Positions 17,412 to 25,106 of a stretch of 64,000 nucleotides of DNA are shown here, one piece after another. The notes under the pieces are model-generated. The model had not been told where the DNA came from. It did not search any database and worked only from the letters and a program-made list of their open reading frames with translations. Numbering within the stretch: the first letter of the stretch is position 1; each line of letters begins with the position of its first letter. Origin of the DNA: Pseudaeromonas sharmana (GTDB taxonomy: Bacteria > Pseudomonadota > Gammaproteobacteria > Enterobacterales > Aeromonadaceae); the NCBI RefSeq assembly GCF_042649925.1, contig NZ_JBHSAF010000007.1, positions 1-64,000 of the forward strand, read 5' to 3'. A program made the translations under genes and the position numbers.

Positions 17412-17430
17412 GGGGGCGCTCTGCGCCCCC
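17412..17430 (-). terminator. intercistronic hairpin between potF and potG
   Basis: A perfect 8-bp stem GGGGGCGC/GCGCCCCC (17412-17419 and 17423-17430) with a 3-base loop and no T tract lies 14 bp after the potF stop. Such hairpins commonly protect the binding-protein message or reduce downstream expression, which would make PotF more abundant than the membrane subunits. Confidence 0.6.
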
Positions 17431-17444
17431 ATTGCTACCTAACA

Positions 17445-18542
17445 TTATTTCCCAGTCTTAACCTTGGTCCAGACCCGTGTGACTTCACGGTTGACCTTTT
17501 GCGGCAGGACTTTGAGCGTGAACATCTTCGGCTTCATCTCATCCGTTGGGTAGATGTTCGGGTTGTTCCGAATCGCTTCATCCACCAATGGCAGTGACGC
17601 TTTGTTGCCACTGGCATAGGAAACATAATTGGAAACCTTAGCGATGACATCGGGCTTCATCAGATAGTTAATAAAGGCATGGGCATTTTCCGGATGCTTA
17701 GCATCTGCGGGAATCGCCAGCATGTCATAGAACACCAACGCCCCTTCTTTTGGAATGATGTAATCAACCTTCACACCATTATTCGCTTCTTCAGCGCGCG
17801 CGGCGGCCTGCATGACATCACCTGACCAGCCAATCGCCACACAAATATCGCCATTGGCAAGGTCATTGATGTACTGCGATGAGTGGAAATAGGTGATATA
17901 CGGGCGCAGGGTGCTCAACACAGCACCCGCCGCCTTATAATCAGCGACGTCAGTTGAATTCGGATTCTTACCCTGATAGTGCAGCACGGTGGCAAAAATT
18001 TCGGTCGGCGCGTTGAGGAACGACACACCGCACTTGCTTAATTTGGAGAGGTTTTCTGGTTTTAATACCGCATCCCAACTCTCCATCTTGAAATCGGGCC
18101 CCATGACCTCAGCCACTTTTTTCGGGTTAAAACCAATGCCCGTAGTGCCCCCAAGATAAGGGATCGAGTGCGCGTTGTCTGGATCCTTGTCAGCCAACAA
18201 CTTCATGACATCCGGATCCATGTTGCCCAAATTAGGCAGTTTGCTCTTATCTAAGGTTTGAAATACACCAGCCTGAATCTGGCGGGCCAAGAAGTCAGAG
18301 CTTGGTACCACGACATCAAAACCGGTATTTCCTGCCAGCAACTTGGCTTCAAGCACTTCATTACTGTCAAACACGTCATAGACAACTTTGATGCCTGTTT
18401 CCTTTTCGAAATTGGCCACAGTGTCTTCGGCGATATAATCACTCCAGTTGTATACGTGCAGCACCTTTTCTTCGGCTGCTAACGCTTGACCGGCGGCCAA
18501 AGCCGTCACCAGCGACAGGGTGACGATTCCCTTTTTGAACAT
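17445..18542 (-). CDS. potF: periplasmic putrescine-binding protein PotF
   Basis: 365 residues from the ATG at 18540-18542, which follows AAGGAGAC and begins a clear signal peptide (MFKKGIVTLSLVTALAAGQA). The mature part has the polyamine-binding signatures LHVYNWSDYI near the N-terminus, and CVAIGWSGDVMQA and EGALVFYDMLAIP in the middle, as in PotF/PotD. It delivers putrescine to PotGHI. The frame is open 67 codons upstream, but that part is arginine-rich with no start signal. Confidence 0.94.
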   Translation of the reverse strand: MFKKGIVTLSLVTALAAGQALAAEEKVLHVYNWSDYIAEDTVANFEKETGIKVVYDVFDSNEVLEAKLLAGNTGFDVVVPSSDFLARQIQAGVFQTLDKSKLPNLGNMDPDVMKLLADKDPDNAHSIPYLGGTTGIGFNPKKVAEVMGPDFKMESWDAVLKPENLSKLSKCGVSFLNAPTEIFATVLHYQGKNPNSTDVADYKAAGAVLSTLRPYITYFHSSQYINDLANGDICVAIGWSGDVMQAAARAEEANNGVKVDYIIPKEGALVFYDMLAIPADAKHPENAHAFINYLMKPDVIAKVSNYVSYASGNKASLPLVDEAIRNNPNIYPTDEMKPKMFTLKVLPQKVNREVTRVWTKVKTGK

Positions 18543-18973
18543 AGAGCGTCTCCTTACCAAGGACCGGAAGTTCATTGCCATGCATAGTTCGGGCCATCGC
18601 ACGGCAATGTGCAATGCTAACTGAAGTCGATCTCGCCGGCCGGCACGCACCAAATGCGTTGCACCATGGCTGACCAGATTATTGACTTGCCGGCGAAGTA
18701 TATTCCGAATAACTGAAAATGTATGCATTAAATGCGCTGCCAATACAGTGTTCTATTCTGATGCCGCACCATGTCAGGGCTGGGTTCACCAGCCAAATTC
18801 AACCATAAGTGTCAAAATGCATGTTAATACAAAACCACAATCTGGCTACGGGCGAAAAATGAGACGCTCGAGTTTAGAATTCATCCGGCTATGTCGCATT
18901 CCCGCCCCCGGCTTCGTGCTAGTCTAGAGATGGTCCAATTGGAATCGTTCGACAACAATCCAAGGAGTAAAGC
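18543..18973. other. 431-bp intergenic region between potF and the HslJ-like gene
   Basis: No credible gene is seen. On the minus strand a TATACT (18697-18702) is a possible potF -10, which would leave a leader of about 150 bases. On the plus strand an extended -10 (TGC TAGTCT near 18918-18926) precedes the lipoprotein gene, with AAGGAG as its ribosome-binding site. The region is moderately AT-rich with several short T and A tracts. Confidence 0.5.
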
Positions 18974-19402
18974 ATGAGCCAGGCAGCCGCTATCGCAATA
19001 CGGCTTTCGCTTCTGCTGTTATTAACGGGTTGCCACTATGCCCCGGCCATTACACCGGAGGATGTGCAACACCATCATTGGACGCTGATTTCGATAAACG
19101 GAGTCGCTGTCGCTCACGCTGACAACACCAATGCCGATCTGGAGATTGGTGAGAAGATGACCATAAATGGCAACACTGGCTGCCGACGCTTTGTCGGCCA
19201 GGGGCAGTTGGCAGCGAATCGACTGACGATCACGTCGCTATACCTGACCGGGCAACGCTGTCCGGTAGAAAAAGAGTGGATAGAAAAAGCAATTCTGACC
19301 ACGCTTAAATCTGAGGCAGCCTTACAGATGAGTAATACACAACTTGTCGTTCGTGGCGAACAGTACGTTTTGCATTATCAACTGGCTGACTGGATGCATT
19401 AA
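18974..19402 (+). CDS. META-domain (HslJ-like) lipoprotein
   Basis: 142 residues. A lipoprotein signal ends in LLTGC with lipid-bearing C20. The rest is a single META domain (DUF306): HHWTLISINGV, then MTINGNTGCRRFVGQ and TSLYLTGQRCP, as in E. coli HslJ, a heat-inducible outer-membrane protein linked to novobiocin resistance. ATG has AAGGAG eight bases upstream. It appears to be a single-gene unit. Confidence 0.82.
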   Translation: MSQAAAIAIRLSLLLLLTGCHYAPAITPEDVQHHHWTLISINGVAVAHADNTNADLEIGEKMTINGNTGCRRFVGQGQLAANRLTITSLYLTGQRCPVEKEWIEKAILTTLKSEAALQMSNTQLVVRGEQYVLHYQLADWMH

Positions 19403-19485
19403 GTCACAACCATCTCCAGATATCCGATTCACCAACGCTTGTGGCAAACTACACATCCCGAGCGAGCTGGGAGAGCGAGTTCAAT

Positions 19486-20316
19486 ATGTCCATGGATAAT
19501 ATTTTTAGCAAAATCAAGCAACTACCTGTAATACCTAAGCTATTGCACGAACTGATGCAGAGTTTTTCTGATGAGAACTCGCGCATTGAGGAGATCGCGA
19601 AGAAGATCTCCATGGATCAGGTTATCAGCGCCAAGGTGCTGAAAATGGCCAATTCCGCCGCTTATCGGCGTGGCGCCGAGATTACATCGATCGAACAAGC
19701 CGTAATACGCTTGGGATTCAACGCATTACGCTCCCTTGTCGTTGCTTCAGGCATCATGACCAGTTTCAAGACTCCAGCCAACTTCGACAAAAACAAATTC
19801 TGGGTCGACACCTTTCAGGTAGCGACTATCGCAAAATCACTTGCCTCAGATTGTCGCACGATTGCACCAGAGACAGCCTTTACTTGTGCATTGTTGCACA
19901 ATATTGGTGAGCTACTGATCCAGTCCACCCTCCCGGAAGAAGCCAGCTTGATCAACATGTCCATCAATCAGGGCAATAGTCGCATTGATGCTCAGCGCGA
20001 GATGCTCGGATTTGATTACAGTCAGGTAGGCGCAGAATTGGCTCGTCGCTGGAATCTGTCAGACACCTTTATCCGGGCCATCGCCCAACAACTGGATCCG
20101 CTCAGTTTTGAACCGGTAAGCCACGAGGCCATTTTGATTCGCTTGGCGATGTTTGTCTCTTTTGCGTGGAATGCAGGCGTCCCCCCTCAGGTCATCATTG
20201 CCCGCTTCCCGACGCCGCTGGCTCAGCATCTGGGAATTGATCCACAAAATATGGCCAACCGTCTTGAGGAACTGCATCAACAAGGTAACGAACTGGCCAA
20301 TATGTTGACCCACTAG
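19486..20316 (+). CDS. HDOD-domain signalling protein
   Basis: 276 residues from the ATG at 19486. One HDOD domain (about 15-215): LPVIPKLLHELMQ, the ISMDQVISAKVLKMANSAAY helix and ITSIEQAVIRLGFNALRSLV. HDOD is an HD-like fold that usually lacks the metal-binding HD residues; the domain is found in bacterial signalling and motility regulators. No GGDEF, EAL or kinase domain is attached. A GTG at 19441 gives 15 more residues and is possible, but the GAGAG before 19486 fits better. Confidence 0.8.
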   Translation: MSMDNIFSKIKQLPVIPKLLHELMQSFSDENSRIEEIAKKISMDQVISAKVLKMANSAAYRRGAEITSIEQAVIRLGFNALRSLVVASGIMTSFKTPANFDKNKFWVDTFQVATIAKSLASDCRTIAPETAFTCALLHNIGELLIQSTLPEEASLINMSINQGNSRIDAQREMLGFDYSQVGAELARRWNLSDTFIRAIAQQLDPLSFEPVSHEAILIRLAMFVSFAWNAGVPPQVIIARFPTPLAQHLGIDPQNMANRLEELHQQGNELANMLTH

Positions 20317-20354
20317 ATACAACCATATATCCAAGCCGTTTTTGTTTCATCTGC

Positions 20355-20380
20355 AAGCCTTGCTCTGGTTCAAGGCTTCT
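20355..20380 (+). terminator. candidate terminator after the HDOD gene
   Basis: An 8-bp perfect stem AAGCCTTG/CAAGGCTT (20355-20362 and 20371-20378) with an 8-base loop, followed by a pyrimidine-rich stretch. The U tract is weak. Confidence 0.45.
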
Positions 20381-20735
20381 GCTTCTCGGTCTTCGCTGCA
20401 ATTGACGCTGTTTATCTATCTCCAACGTGACTTGCATCGGCTTTTCATACGCCACAAGCCGGACAATGAAGAAATCTTGATGCCAGTGAACATAGCCTTG
20501 TTGTTGCCCGGACTCTGGAAAGCGGTGTGGTCATCACGGCTCTCGACCGCAACCAGAGATTCCGAGCACCATTACCTTGCCACTCTGGCCGTGCAGCGCG
20601 CTCACCAACCGGTTTACTGATCCCAAGAGCGGGCAAAAATTGGCAGTCCTCCAGGGCACACAACTCCTGACCATTCCGCCGAAGCGGCTCCGTGCTACTA
20701 GCCACCTGATGATTTCCCAGTGACTCAATAGAAAT
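20381..20735. other. about 350 bp without a recognisable gene
   Basis: Short open frames on both strands here have no ribosome-binding site and an odd composition (arginine- and tryptophan-rich). I see no repeat or hairpin family. It may be the remains of a lost gene or hold an RNA I do not recognise. Confidence 0.4.
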
Positions 20736-20757
20736 AAAAAAGGCCGCACAGCGGCCT
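20736..20757 (-). terminator. intrinsic terminator of the YhgN gene
   Basis: The stem AGGCCGC/GCGGCCT (20741-20747 and 20751-20757), a 3-base loop and, on the minus strand, a run of T residues (20736-20740), 22 bp after the gene's stop. Confidence 0.88.
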
Positions 20758-20779
20758 CTTCTCTTTGTAACGACAAGAC

Positions 20780-21367
20780 TCAGCGACTGAGATACTGCTC
20801 CGCACCATCCAGAAGCATCTGCACCGATAACATCACCAGTAGCATCCCCATCAAACGCTCCATCGCCTTGAGCACGCGTTCGCCCAGGATGCGGTTGATC
20901 CACTCATGGAACATCAGGATGACTGAACTCCCCCCCCAAGCTAATAGCAGGGCCAGCGTCCAGTCGGTCATCTGAGTGGGATACTGGTGAGACAGCAACA
21001 CCAGCGCGGCCAGCGTTGATGGCCCCGCTATCATCGGAATCGCCATTGGCACAATCAACGGCTCTTCACCCTCAGGCAACCCGGTCACCCCCCCCTCGCT
21101 GGGGAAAATCATACGGATCGCGATGAGGAACAGCACGATCCCGCCCGCGATGCTTACCGCTTCCTGCTTCAGATTCAACAAGTTCAGCAATTCCTGCCCG
21201 GCAAACAGGAATACCAGCAGAACCACCAGCGAAATCAACAGCTCACGAATCATGATTTTGCGACGACGCGCCTCCGGGAACGGGCGCAATATCGACAGGA
21301 ACACAGGCAGATTACCCACCGGATCCATAATCAAGAACAGCATGACTGCCGCAGTAATAACATCCAT
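20780..21367 (-). CDS. yhgN: MarC-family membrane protein YhgN
   Basis: 195 residues with six predicted membrane helices. The match to E. coli YhgN runs along the chain: LILIMDPVGNLPVF-like start, RRRKIMIRELLISL, AIPMIAGPSTLAALVLLSHQ and the LERLMG-like helix near the C-terminus. The family (MarC/UPF0056) was once tied to multiple-antibiotic resistance; that link is not supported and transport substrates are unknown. Confidence 0.9.
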   Translation of the reverse strand: MDVITAAVMLFLIMDPVGNLPVFLSILRPFPEARRRKIMIRELLISLVVLLVFLFAGQELLNLLNLKQEAVSIAGGIVLFLIAIRMIFPSEGGVTGLPEGEEPLIVPMAIPMIAGPSTLAALVLLSHQYPTQMTDWTLALLLAWGGSSVILMFHEWINRILGERVLKAMERLMGMLLVMLSVQMLLDGAEQYLSR

Positions 21368-21458
21368 CGCCTAACTCTCAAAAAACAGAATAAAAAACTG
21401 GATAGAGTATATCGGATGGGCGACAGGAAGGCGATGACCGACCTCCGGCAGAGTTAAA

Positions 21459-21704
21459 TCAGTGCTGACAAATACGGCTGGCTTCCGTGTTGAAGCCGTC
21501 GGCCGCCTCAACAAATTTACCCTTGGCTTTTAGAAACTGAATCAGCGCCTCTGCATCCATATTGTCGGCGCTGCAGGTATGAAACCGGGCCTGCTCGCCA
21601 AAGCGGGTGTGAATCGCCTGCTTGAGACTCTCGGCGGTAAAGGAGCCGCCCAGCTCCAGCATCATATGCATCACTTCGTGGCCATGAATCGACTCTTGCA
21701 TCAC
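21459..21704 (-). CDS. yecH: YecH family metal-binding protein (DUF2492)
   Basis: 81 residues, close to E. coli YecH throughout: SIHGHEVMHMMLE, RFGEQARFHTCSADNM, FLKAKGKFVEAADGF and the C-terminal ICQH. The conserved H and C residues suggest a small metal-binding protein; function is unproven. It appears monocistronic. A palindrome GCTTAA-T-TTAAGC (21728-21740) lies just upstream of its start and could be an operator. Confidence 0.9.
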   Translation of the reverse strand: MMQESIHGHEVMHMMLELGGSFTAESLKQAIHTRFGEQARFHTCSADNMDAEALIQFLKAKGKFVEAADGFNTEASRICQH

Positions 21705-21907
21705 TATTCCTCGCGGTTAGTTAAGTTGCTTAATTTAAGCATGTTTGATGTCGACAACTTTGCTCGCGATCAAGGTCGCGGCACAGCCCATTCCTCGCGA
21801 AAACAATTCATGGCTCACACCCTGAGACGCTAAAAGAATTTTTTGCTTGCCGCCAATGCGGGTTTACCCGTTTAGTGAATATCCGACTGCCAGAGTAGGA
21901 CATAGTG

Positions 21908-22060
21908 ATGGAGACGACACTGCATAACTTCTTGCCCGCGATCGAGCTATTGATGTGTCATCTTGGCAAAAGCTTTGATGAAGCCTGTGATGAATTGGGT
22001 TTGAGCACAGAAGAGAAAGAACTGCTGGTCCAGCAGCTGGCAGCCAGTGCCCGCGAGTAA
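21908..22060 (+). CDS. hypothetical small acidic protein, 50 residues
   Basis: ATG to TAA, with AGGA eight bases upstream, encodes METTLHNFLPAIELLMCHLG then KSFDEACDELGLSTEEKELL and VQQLAASARE. It reads as two or three amphipathic helices, acidic overall, with two cysteines. I do not recognise a family. The stop is 41 bp from the terminator of the convergent CsrB-like RNA gene. Confidence 0.5.
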   Translation: METTLHNFLPAIELLMCHLGKSFDEACDELGLSTEEKELLVQQLAASARE

Positions 22061-22092
22061 CCATGGTGCGGCTTGAGTACCGCGAGAAAAGC

Positions 22093-22124
22093 AAAGAAAA
22101 GAGGGGCGACTTTCGCCGCCCCTC
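22093..22124 (-). terminator. intrinsic terminator of the CsrB-like RNA
   Basis: The stem GAGGGGCG/CGCCCCTC (22101-22108 and 22117-22124) with an 8-base loop. On the minus strand it runs into a U-rich tail (TTTTCTTT, 22093-22100). Confidence 0.85.
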
Positions 22125-22363
22125 CAAGTCTTAGTGTCCGATCCGTGAACAGTATTGCTCCCTGCAATCCCTGACTTAGCTCGTCCCTTAGTCTTTCCAC
22201 TTCCCGATCCTTCGGGGTGTCCTTGAGCCATCCTGGCCAACGAGCAGTCCTTACTCGCTGTTCTGTCTCCCTCCCGGGAGGTGTCCATGCCCACATCCTG
22301 TGGGGTTCCTTTCGCCTTACCCTGGCAGCCAACCATCCTGGTTAACTTCAGCGCGTCCTGCAC
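22093..22363 (-). ncRNA. csrB: CsrB/CsrC-family CsrA-sequestering small RNA
   Basis: About 270 bases on the minus strand. It holds roughly 19 GGA triplets, many presented in hairpin loops as CsrA requires: AACCA-GGA-TGGTT (22331-22343), CCACA-GGA-TGTGG (22291-22303), GCCA-GGA-TGGC (22227-22237), a CGAG..CTCG hairpin with AGGA in its loop (22241-22257) and CCTCCCGGGAGG (22270-22281). It also has the CAGGACGCG and AAGGACACC strings of E. coli CsrB. A promoter precedes it and an intrinsic terminator ends it. Such RNAs titrate CsrA/RsmA and are switched on by BarA-UvrY (GacS-GacA) type systems. No open frame here makes sense as protein. CsrB, CsrC and RsmZ cannot be told apart by eye. Confidence 0.9.
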
Positions 22364-22368
22364 GATTA

Positions 22369-22396
22369 ATACTAGGGATCTGGCAAAAAACGACAA
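22369..22396 (-). promoter_or_regulatory. promoter of the CsrB-like RNA
   Basis: On the minus strand TTGTCG (22391-22396), a 16-bp spacer and TAGTAT (22369-22374) would start the RNA near 22363. The upstream DNA to about 22510 is strongly AT-rich. A TGTAAG half-site (22536-22541), about 175 bases upstream of the start, resembles half of the GacA/UvrY box TGTAAG-N6-CTTACA; its second half is poor. Confidence 0.6.
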
Positions 22397-22637
22397 TCCA
22401 CCTCAAAGCAAAAAAAAACGACATCACTCAGAACAAAAACAAAAATAAACTTAAATATCAATAATATAACAAACAAGCGCTCACATTTACCGACAAAAGA
22501 AAAACGTTTTTACCTACAGCAGGTATGGCAAATGTCTTACACGCCACCTGTCGTTTTCCTACAGATATCCTCGTGCTGCAACACGCCAATTACGACGGAT
22601 GTATTGGCCAGCCACTCCGAAATAGCCAAGTCAAAAA
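22397..22637. other. AT-rich upstream region of the CsrB-like RNA
   Basis: No gene is seen. 22381-22510 is dominated by A tracts on the plus strand, with a candidate regulator half-site (22536-22541) and a small repeat TACCT..AGGTA (near 22511-22525). It is probably a regulatory region for the small RNA. Confidence 0.5.
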
Positions 22638-22659
22638 AAACCGGCCTAGTGGCCGGTTT
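22632..22659 (-). terminator. intrinsic terminator of fabR
   Basis: The stem AAACCGGCC/GGCCGGTTT (22638-22646 and 22651-22659) with a 4-base loop and, on the minus strand, a T tract. It starts 3 bp after the fabR stop. Confidence 0.88.
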
Positions 22660-22661
22660 CA

Positions 22662-23285
22662 TCACCCCTCACTCGGGCGTGGTTTGTGATAAAAATCGGC
22701 ACCACGCGCTATCATCCGCAACTGAAAAACCACGCGCTCCGCCAATTCCTGACGCGCAGCCACCTCCAGATCCAGCGCATCGGCACCGGCGTTAAAGACG
22801 ATGGTCACCATCGCCTCCGCCTGAACGTGAGCATCATAGGAGGTATAGCCGGATTTTTTTTGCAAATCGTCGGCAAGCTCAGCAATGAAATGCTGGATTT
22901 CACGCTGCACCGCTTGGCGAAACTCAGCTGAAGTGCCCGAACGCTCTCGCAATAACAGCCTAAAAACGTTCGGATTGTTCTCGATGAACTCCATGAAAGT
23001 CAGCACCGAGGTCCGAATCACGCTGCCTCCGCTGCAGGCGATCCGCAGACGGGCTTGACGCATCAGCTGGCGCAAGGTCAGACCGCCTTCGTCGACCATG
23101 GTCAAACCCAGTTCTTCCATATCGCGGAAATGGCGATAGAAGGAGGTGGGGGCTATCCCCGCCTCTCTGGCGACCTCTCGCAGACTGAGATTCGAAAAAC
23201 TGCGTTCCGCGGTTAACTGGCTGAACGCGGCGGCGATCAACGCGCGGCGAGTACGTTCTTTTTGTTGCGCTCGAATGCCCACCAT
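22662..23285 (-). CDS. fabR: TetR-family unsaturated fatty acid regulator FabR
   Basis: 207 residues with near-identity to E. coli FabR in the DNA-binding and central regions: RAQQKERTRRALI, ERSFSNLSLREVAREAGIAP, TSFYRHFRDMEELGLTMVDE, SVIRTSVLTFMEFIENNPN and FRLLLRERSGTSAEFR. It represses fabA/fabB-type genes in response to acyl-CoA or acyl-ACP unsaturation. The start is ATG followed by GTG; either could be used. The C-terminal 30 residues diverge from E. coli. It is apparently monocistronic. Confidence 0.95.
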   Translation of the reverse strand: MVGIRAQQKERTRRALIAAAFSQLTAERSFSNLSLREVAREAGIAPTSFYRHFRDMEELGLTMVDEGGLTLRQLMRQARLRIACSGGSVIRTSVLTFMEFIENNPNVFRLLLRERSGTSAEFRQAVQREIQHFIAELADDLQKKSGYTSYDAHVQAEAMVTIVFNAGADALDLEVAARQELAERVVFQLRMIARGADFYHKPRPSEG

Positions 23286-23347
23286 CAGATCCCGGAGAGA
23301 AGAAAGGCCACATCATAGCCTATTTCCGCGGTGACTGTGCAGCCGAG

Positions 23348-24688
23348 CTAGAGCAGATGGTGGACCGGTAACCAGCCGGCCAGCCGGATCAAACCTCGCC
23401 GCCAGGCACTGGTTTCAGGCTCTATCGCACTCCCTGCCCAGCTAATGCCCTCTTCACGCAGCGTCACCGACCAAGCCTGCTGCGCGATGAGCTGCTGCTC
23501 CAACCAGGCCTCAACCTCCGCAACCAGCGAGGCCCCCTCCAGCAGTAGCGCAATCTCAGTATTCAGATAAAAAGACCGAGGATCCAGATTTAGGCTACCC
23601 ACCAACAGGCTACGCCGATCAAACAGCGCCAATTTGGCATGCAGGCAACGCCCAGCCTCCGGCCGCAACTCAAACAGCGATAGACCGGTTTTCAGCAGAC
23701 GGGTACACCGACTGCGAAATCCAGCATAGGCCAGCGGCATGTCCGTTGCTGCCAGCGAGTTGGTCAACACACGTGCCGAACATCCGCGCCGGATCATGCG
23801 ACGTAAGGTTCTATAGAAGTGACGCGTCGGAACCAGGTAGGGCGTAACGATGTCCAGTGACTGTTGCAACCCATCCAACTGCGCCAGCAAGGCTCTGCCT
23901 GCAGCTGTCGGCTGTCGCCGTAAACGTGCGCCCTTGCCAGGCGCATCCATAAACGCCTGAGCCGAAACGGGATGCCAGTGTAGCGGCGGCAGGTCGACGG
24001 CCAATAACTGCGGCTCAACACCAAACAGTCTGGCCAGTTCCGGCTCCATCAGATGCAGAAGAAATGCATTGTTGGCGAGCGCCAGCGACTCTGGCAGACG
24101 AAACCAGCTCAGATGGTGCAAGACATGACTCCAGCGGCTCCGCCAGTAACCTAGGAAGTCCGACACCAGGTCTGCACAGACAGGGCCGCGAATCAGAATA
24201 TCGAGATCGACAAAATGGCGCTCACGCCCCAGCCCCAGGTAGCTGTCACCAATATTGCGCCCGCCCACCAGAGCCCAGTCATCATCCACGACCAGTAATT
24301 TGTTATGCATGCGGTGGTTGAGACGTCGAAAGCTGAACAGGATTTCCAAGGGCCAACCCCAAGGCCGCGCCAGGCGTAGCCAGAACGGATTGAAGAGACG
24401 AATACGAATGTTGGGCTCGGCAGCCAGCGACTCCAGATAACGATTGCTGCCTGAATACAGATCATCGACCAGCAAGCGAACTCTGACCCCGCGCCGCGCG
24501 GCCTGCAACAAGGCCCCCAGCAGCAGTTTGCCGCTGACATCCTCCTCCCAGCTATAGTATTGCGCCAATATGCTATGGCGGGCCCTGGCAATCAGGGCCA
24601 ATCTGACCGCCAAGGCCTGCTCCCCCTCGGCTATCAACGCCGCCTCGCAACCGCTACGCCATGGATATCGATTATTTGTCGCTGGCAT
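23348..24688 (-). CDS. phospholipase D family protein, cardiolipin synthase ClsC-like
   Basis: 446 residues with two PLD active-site repeats: HNKLLVVDDD near residue 128, followed by GGRNIGDSYLG, and HAKLALFD near 346, followed by GSLNLDPRS. The motif environment (YYSWEEDVSGKLLLGALL, RRGVRVRLLVDD, RLNHRMHNK) matches the ClsC/YmdC group, which transfers a phosphatidyl group between phosphatidylethanolamine and phosphatidylglycerol to make cardiolipin. There is no N-terminal membrane anchor. The ATG at 24686-24688 has GGAGG at ideal spacing; a GTG two codons earlier is less likely. The partner ymdB is absent. Confidence 0.82.
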   Translation of the reverse strand: MPATNNRYPWRSGCEAALIAEGEQALAVRLALIARARHSILAQYYSWEEDVSGKLLLGALLQAARRGVRVRLLVDDLYSGSNRYLESLAAEPNIRIRLFNPFWLRLARPWGWPLEILFSFRRLNHRMHNKLLVVDDDWALVGGRNIGDSYLGLGRERHFVDLDILIRGPVCADLVSDFLGYWRSRWSHVLHHLSWFRLPESLALANNAFLLHLMEPELARLFGVEPQLLAVDLPPLHWHPVSAQAFMDAPGKGARLRRQPTAAGRALLAQLDGLQQSLDIVTPYLVPTRHFYRTLRRMIRRGCSARVLTNSLAATDMPLAYAGFRSRCTRLLKTGLSLFELRPEAGRCLHAKLALFDRRSLLVGSLNLDPRSFYLNTEIALLLEGASLVAEVEAWLEQQLIAQQAWSVTLREEGISWAGSAIEPETSAWRRGLIRLAGWLPVHHLL

Positions 24689-24848
24689 CCACACCCTCCG
24701 CTGCTGTCAATTGAGCATATAGCGCTCGTCGAGCGTGGCATAGAGCTTGCTGAAGCCTGGAGGTTGATTTCATTGAATCGTCATCTGCCGACAGCACAAT
24801 CGCTGTCAGCGCCGATGCGATACAAACCAGGCAAAGGAGGTCATCACG

Positions 24849-25106
24849 ATGGCGGTATGGATGGAGACAATTCACCAGAACGAGGATAACCCGGCCCTGC
24901 TGTACCAGATTGCACCTGTCGAGACAGCAGAACAGCCGCCGTTAGCGAAGCGGGCTGCTCATGGCGTGATCCGCCAACGTGCAGACGATGCTAACTGGCC
25001 GAGCTCGGGCTCTGGCCAGGAGCTGGATGACTACTTTCTGTGGCACCCGGATCAGTATCTGGAGCACCCAGAATCGGGTGCCCCAACGGGGCACCAGTGG
25101 CATTAA
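24849..25106 (+). CDS. hypothetical 85-residue protein
   Basis: The start ATG has a near-perfect ribosome-binding site (AAAGGAGGTCATC), the main reason to accept it. The protein is hydrophilic and rich in W, H, E and P, with MAVWMETIHQNEDNPALLYQ at the N-terminus and DDYFLWHPDQYLEHPESG near the end. No signal peptide, membrane segment or known motif is visible. The last codons include a GGTGCCCC/GGGGCACC hairpin, and its stop overlaps the convergent mltF stop by 4 bp. Confidence 0.6.
   Translation: MAVWMETIHQNEDNPALLYQIAPVETAEQPPLAKRAAHGVIRQRADDANWPSSGSGQELDDYFLWHPDQYLEHPESGAPTGHQWH

Noticed and set aside
20342..20620. A 92-codon plus-strand frame after the HDOD gene
   Set aside because: Contains the HDOD terminator hairpin, has no ribosome-binding site and no recognisable features.
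22101..22124. Reading this hairpin as the terminator of the 50-residue plus-strand ORF
   Set aside because: The U-rich tail is on the minus strand, so it terminates the CsrB-like RNA; any effect on the plus strand would be weak.
21947..22396. Minus-strand frames of up to 149 codons across the CsrB-like RNA
   Set aside because: No ribosome-binding site; the DNA shows GGA-loop hairpins and a terminator, not protein features.
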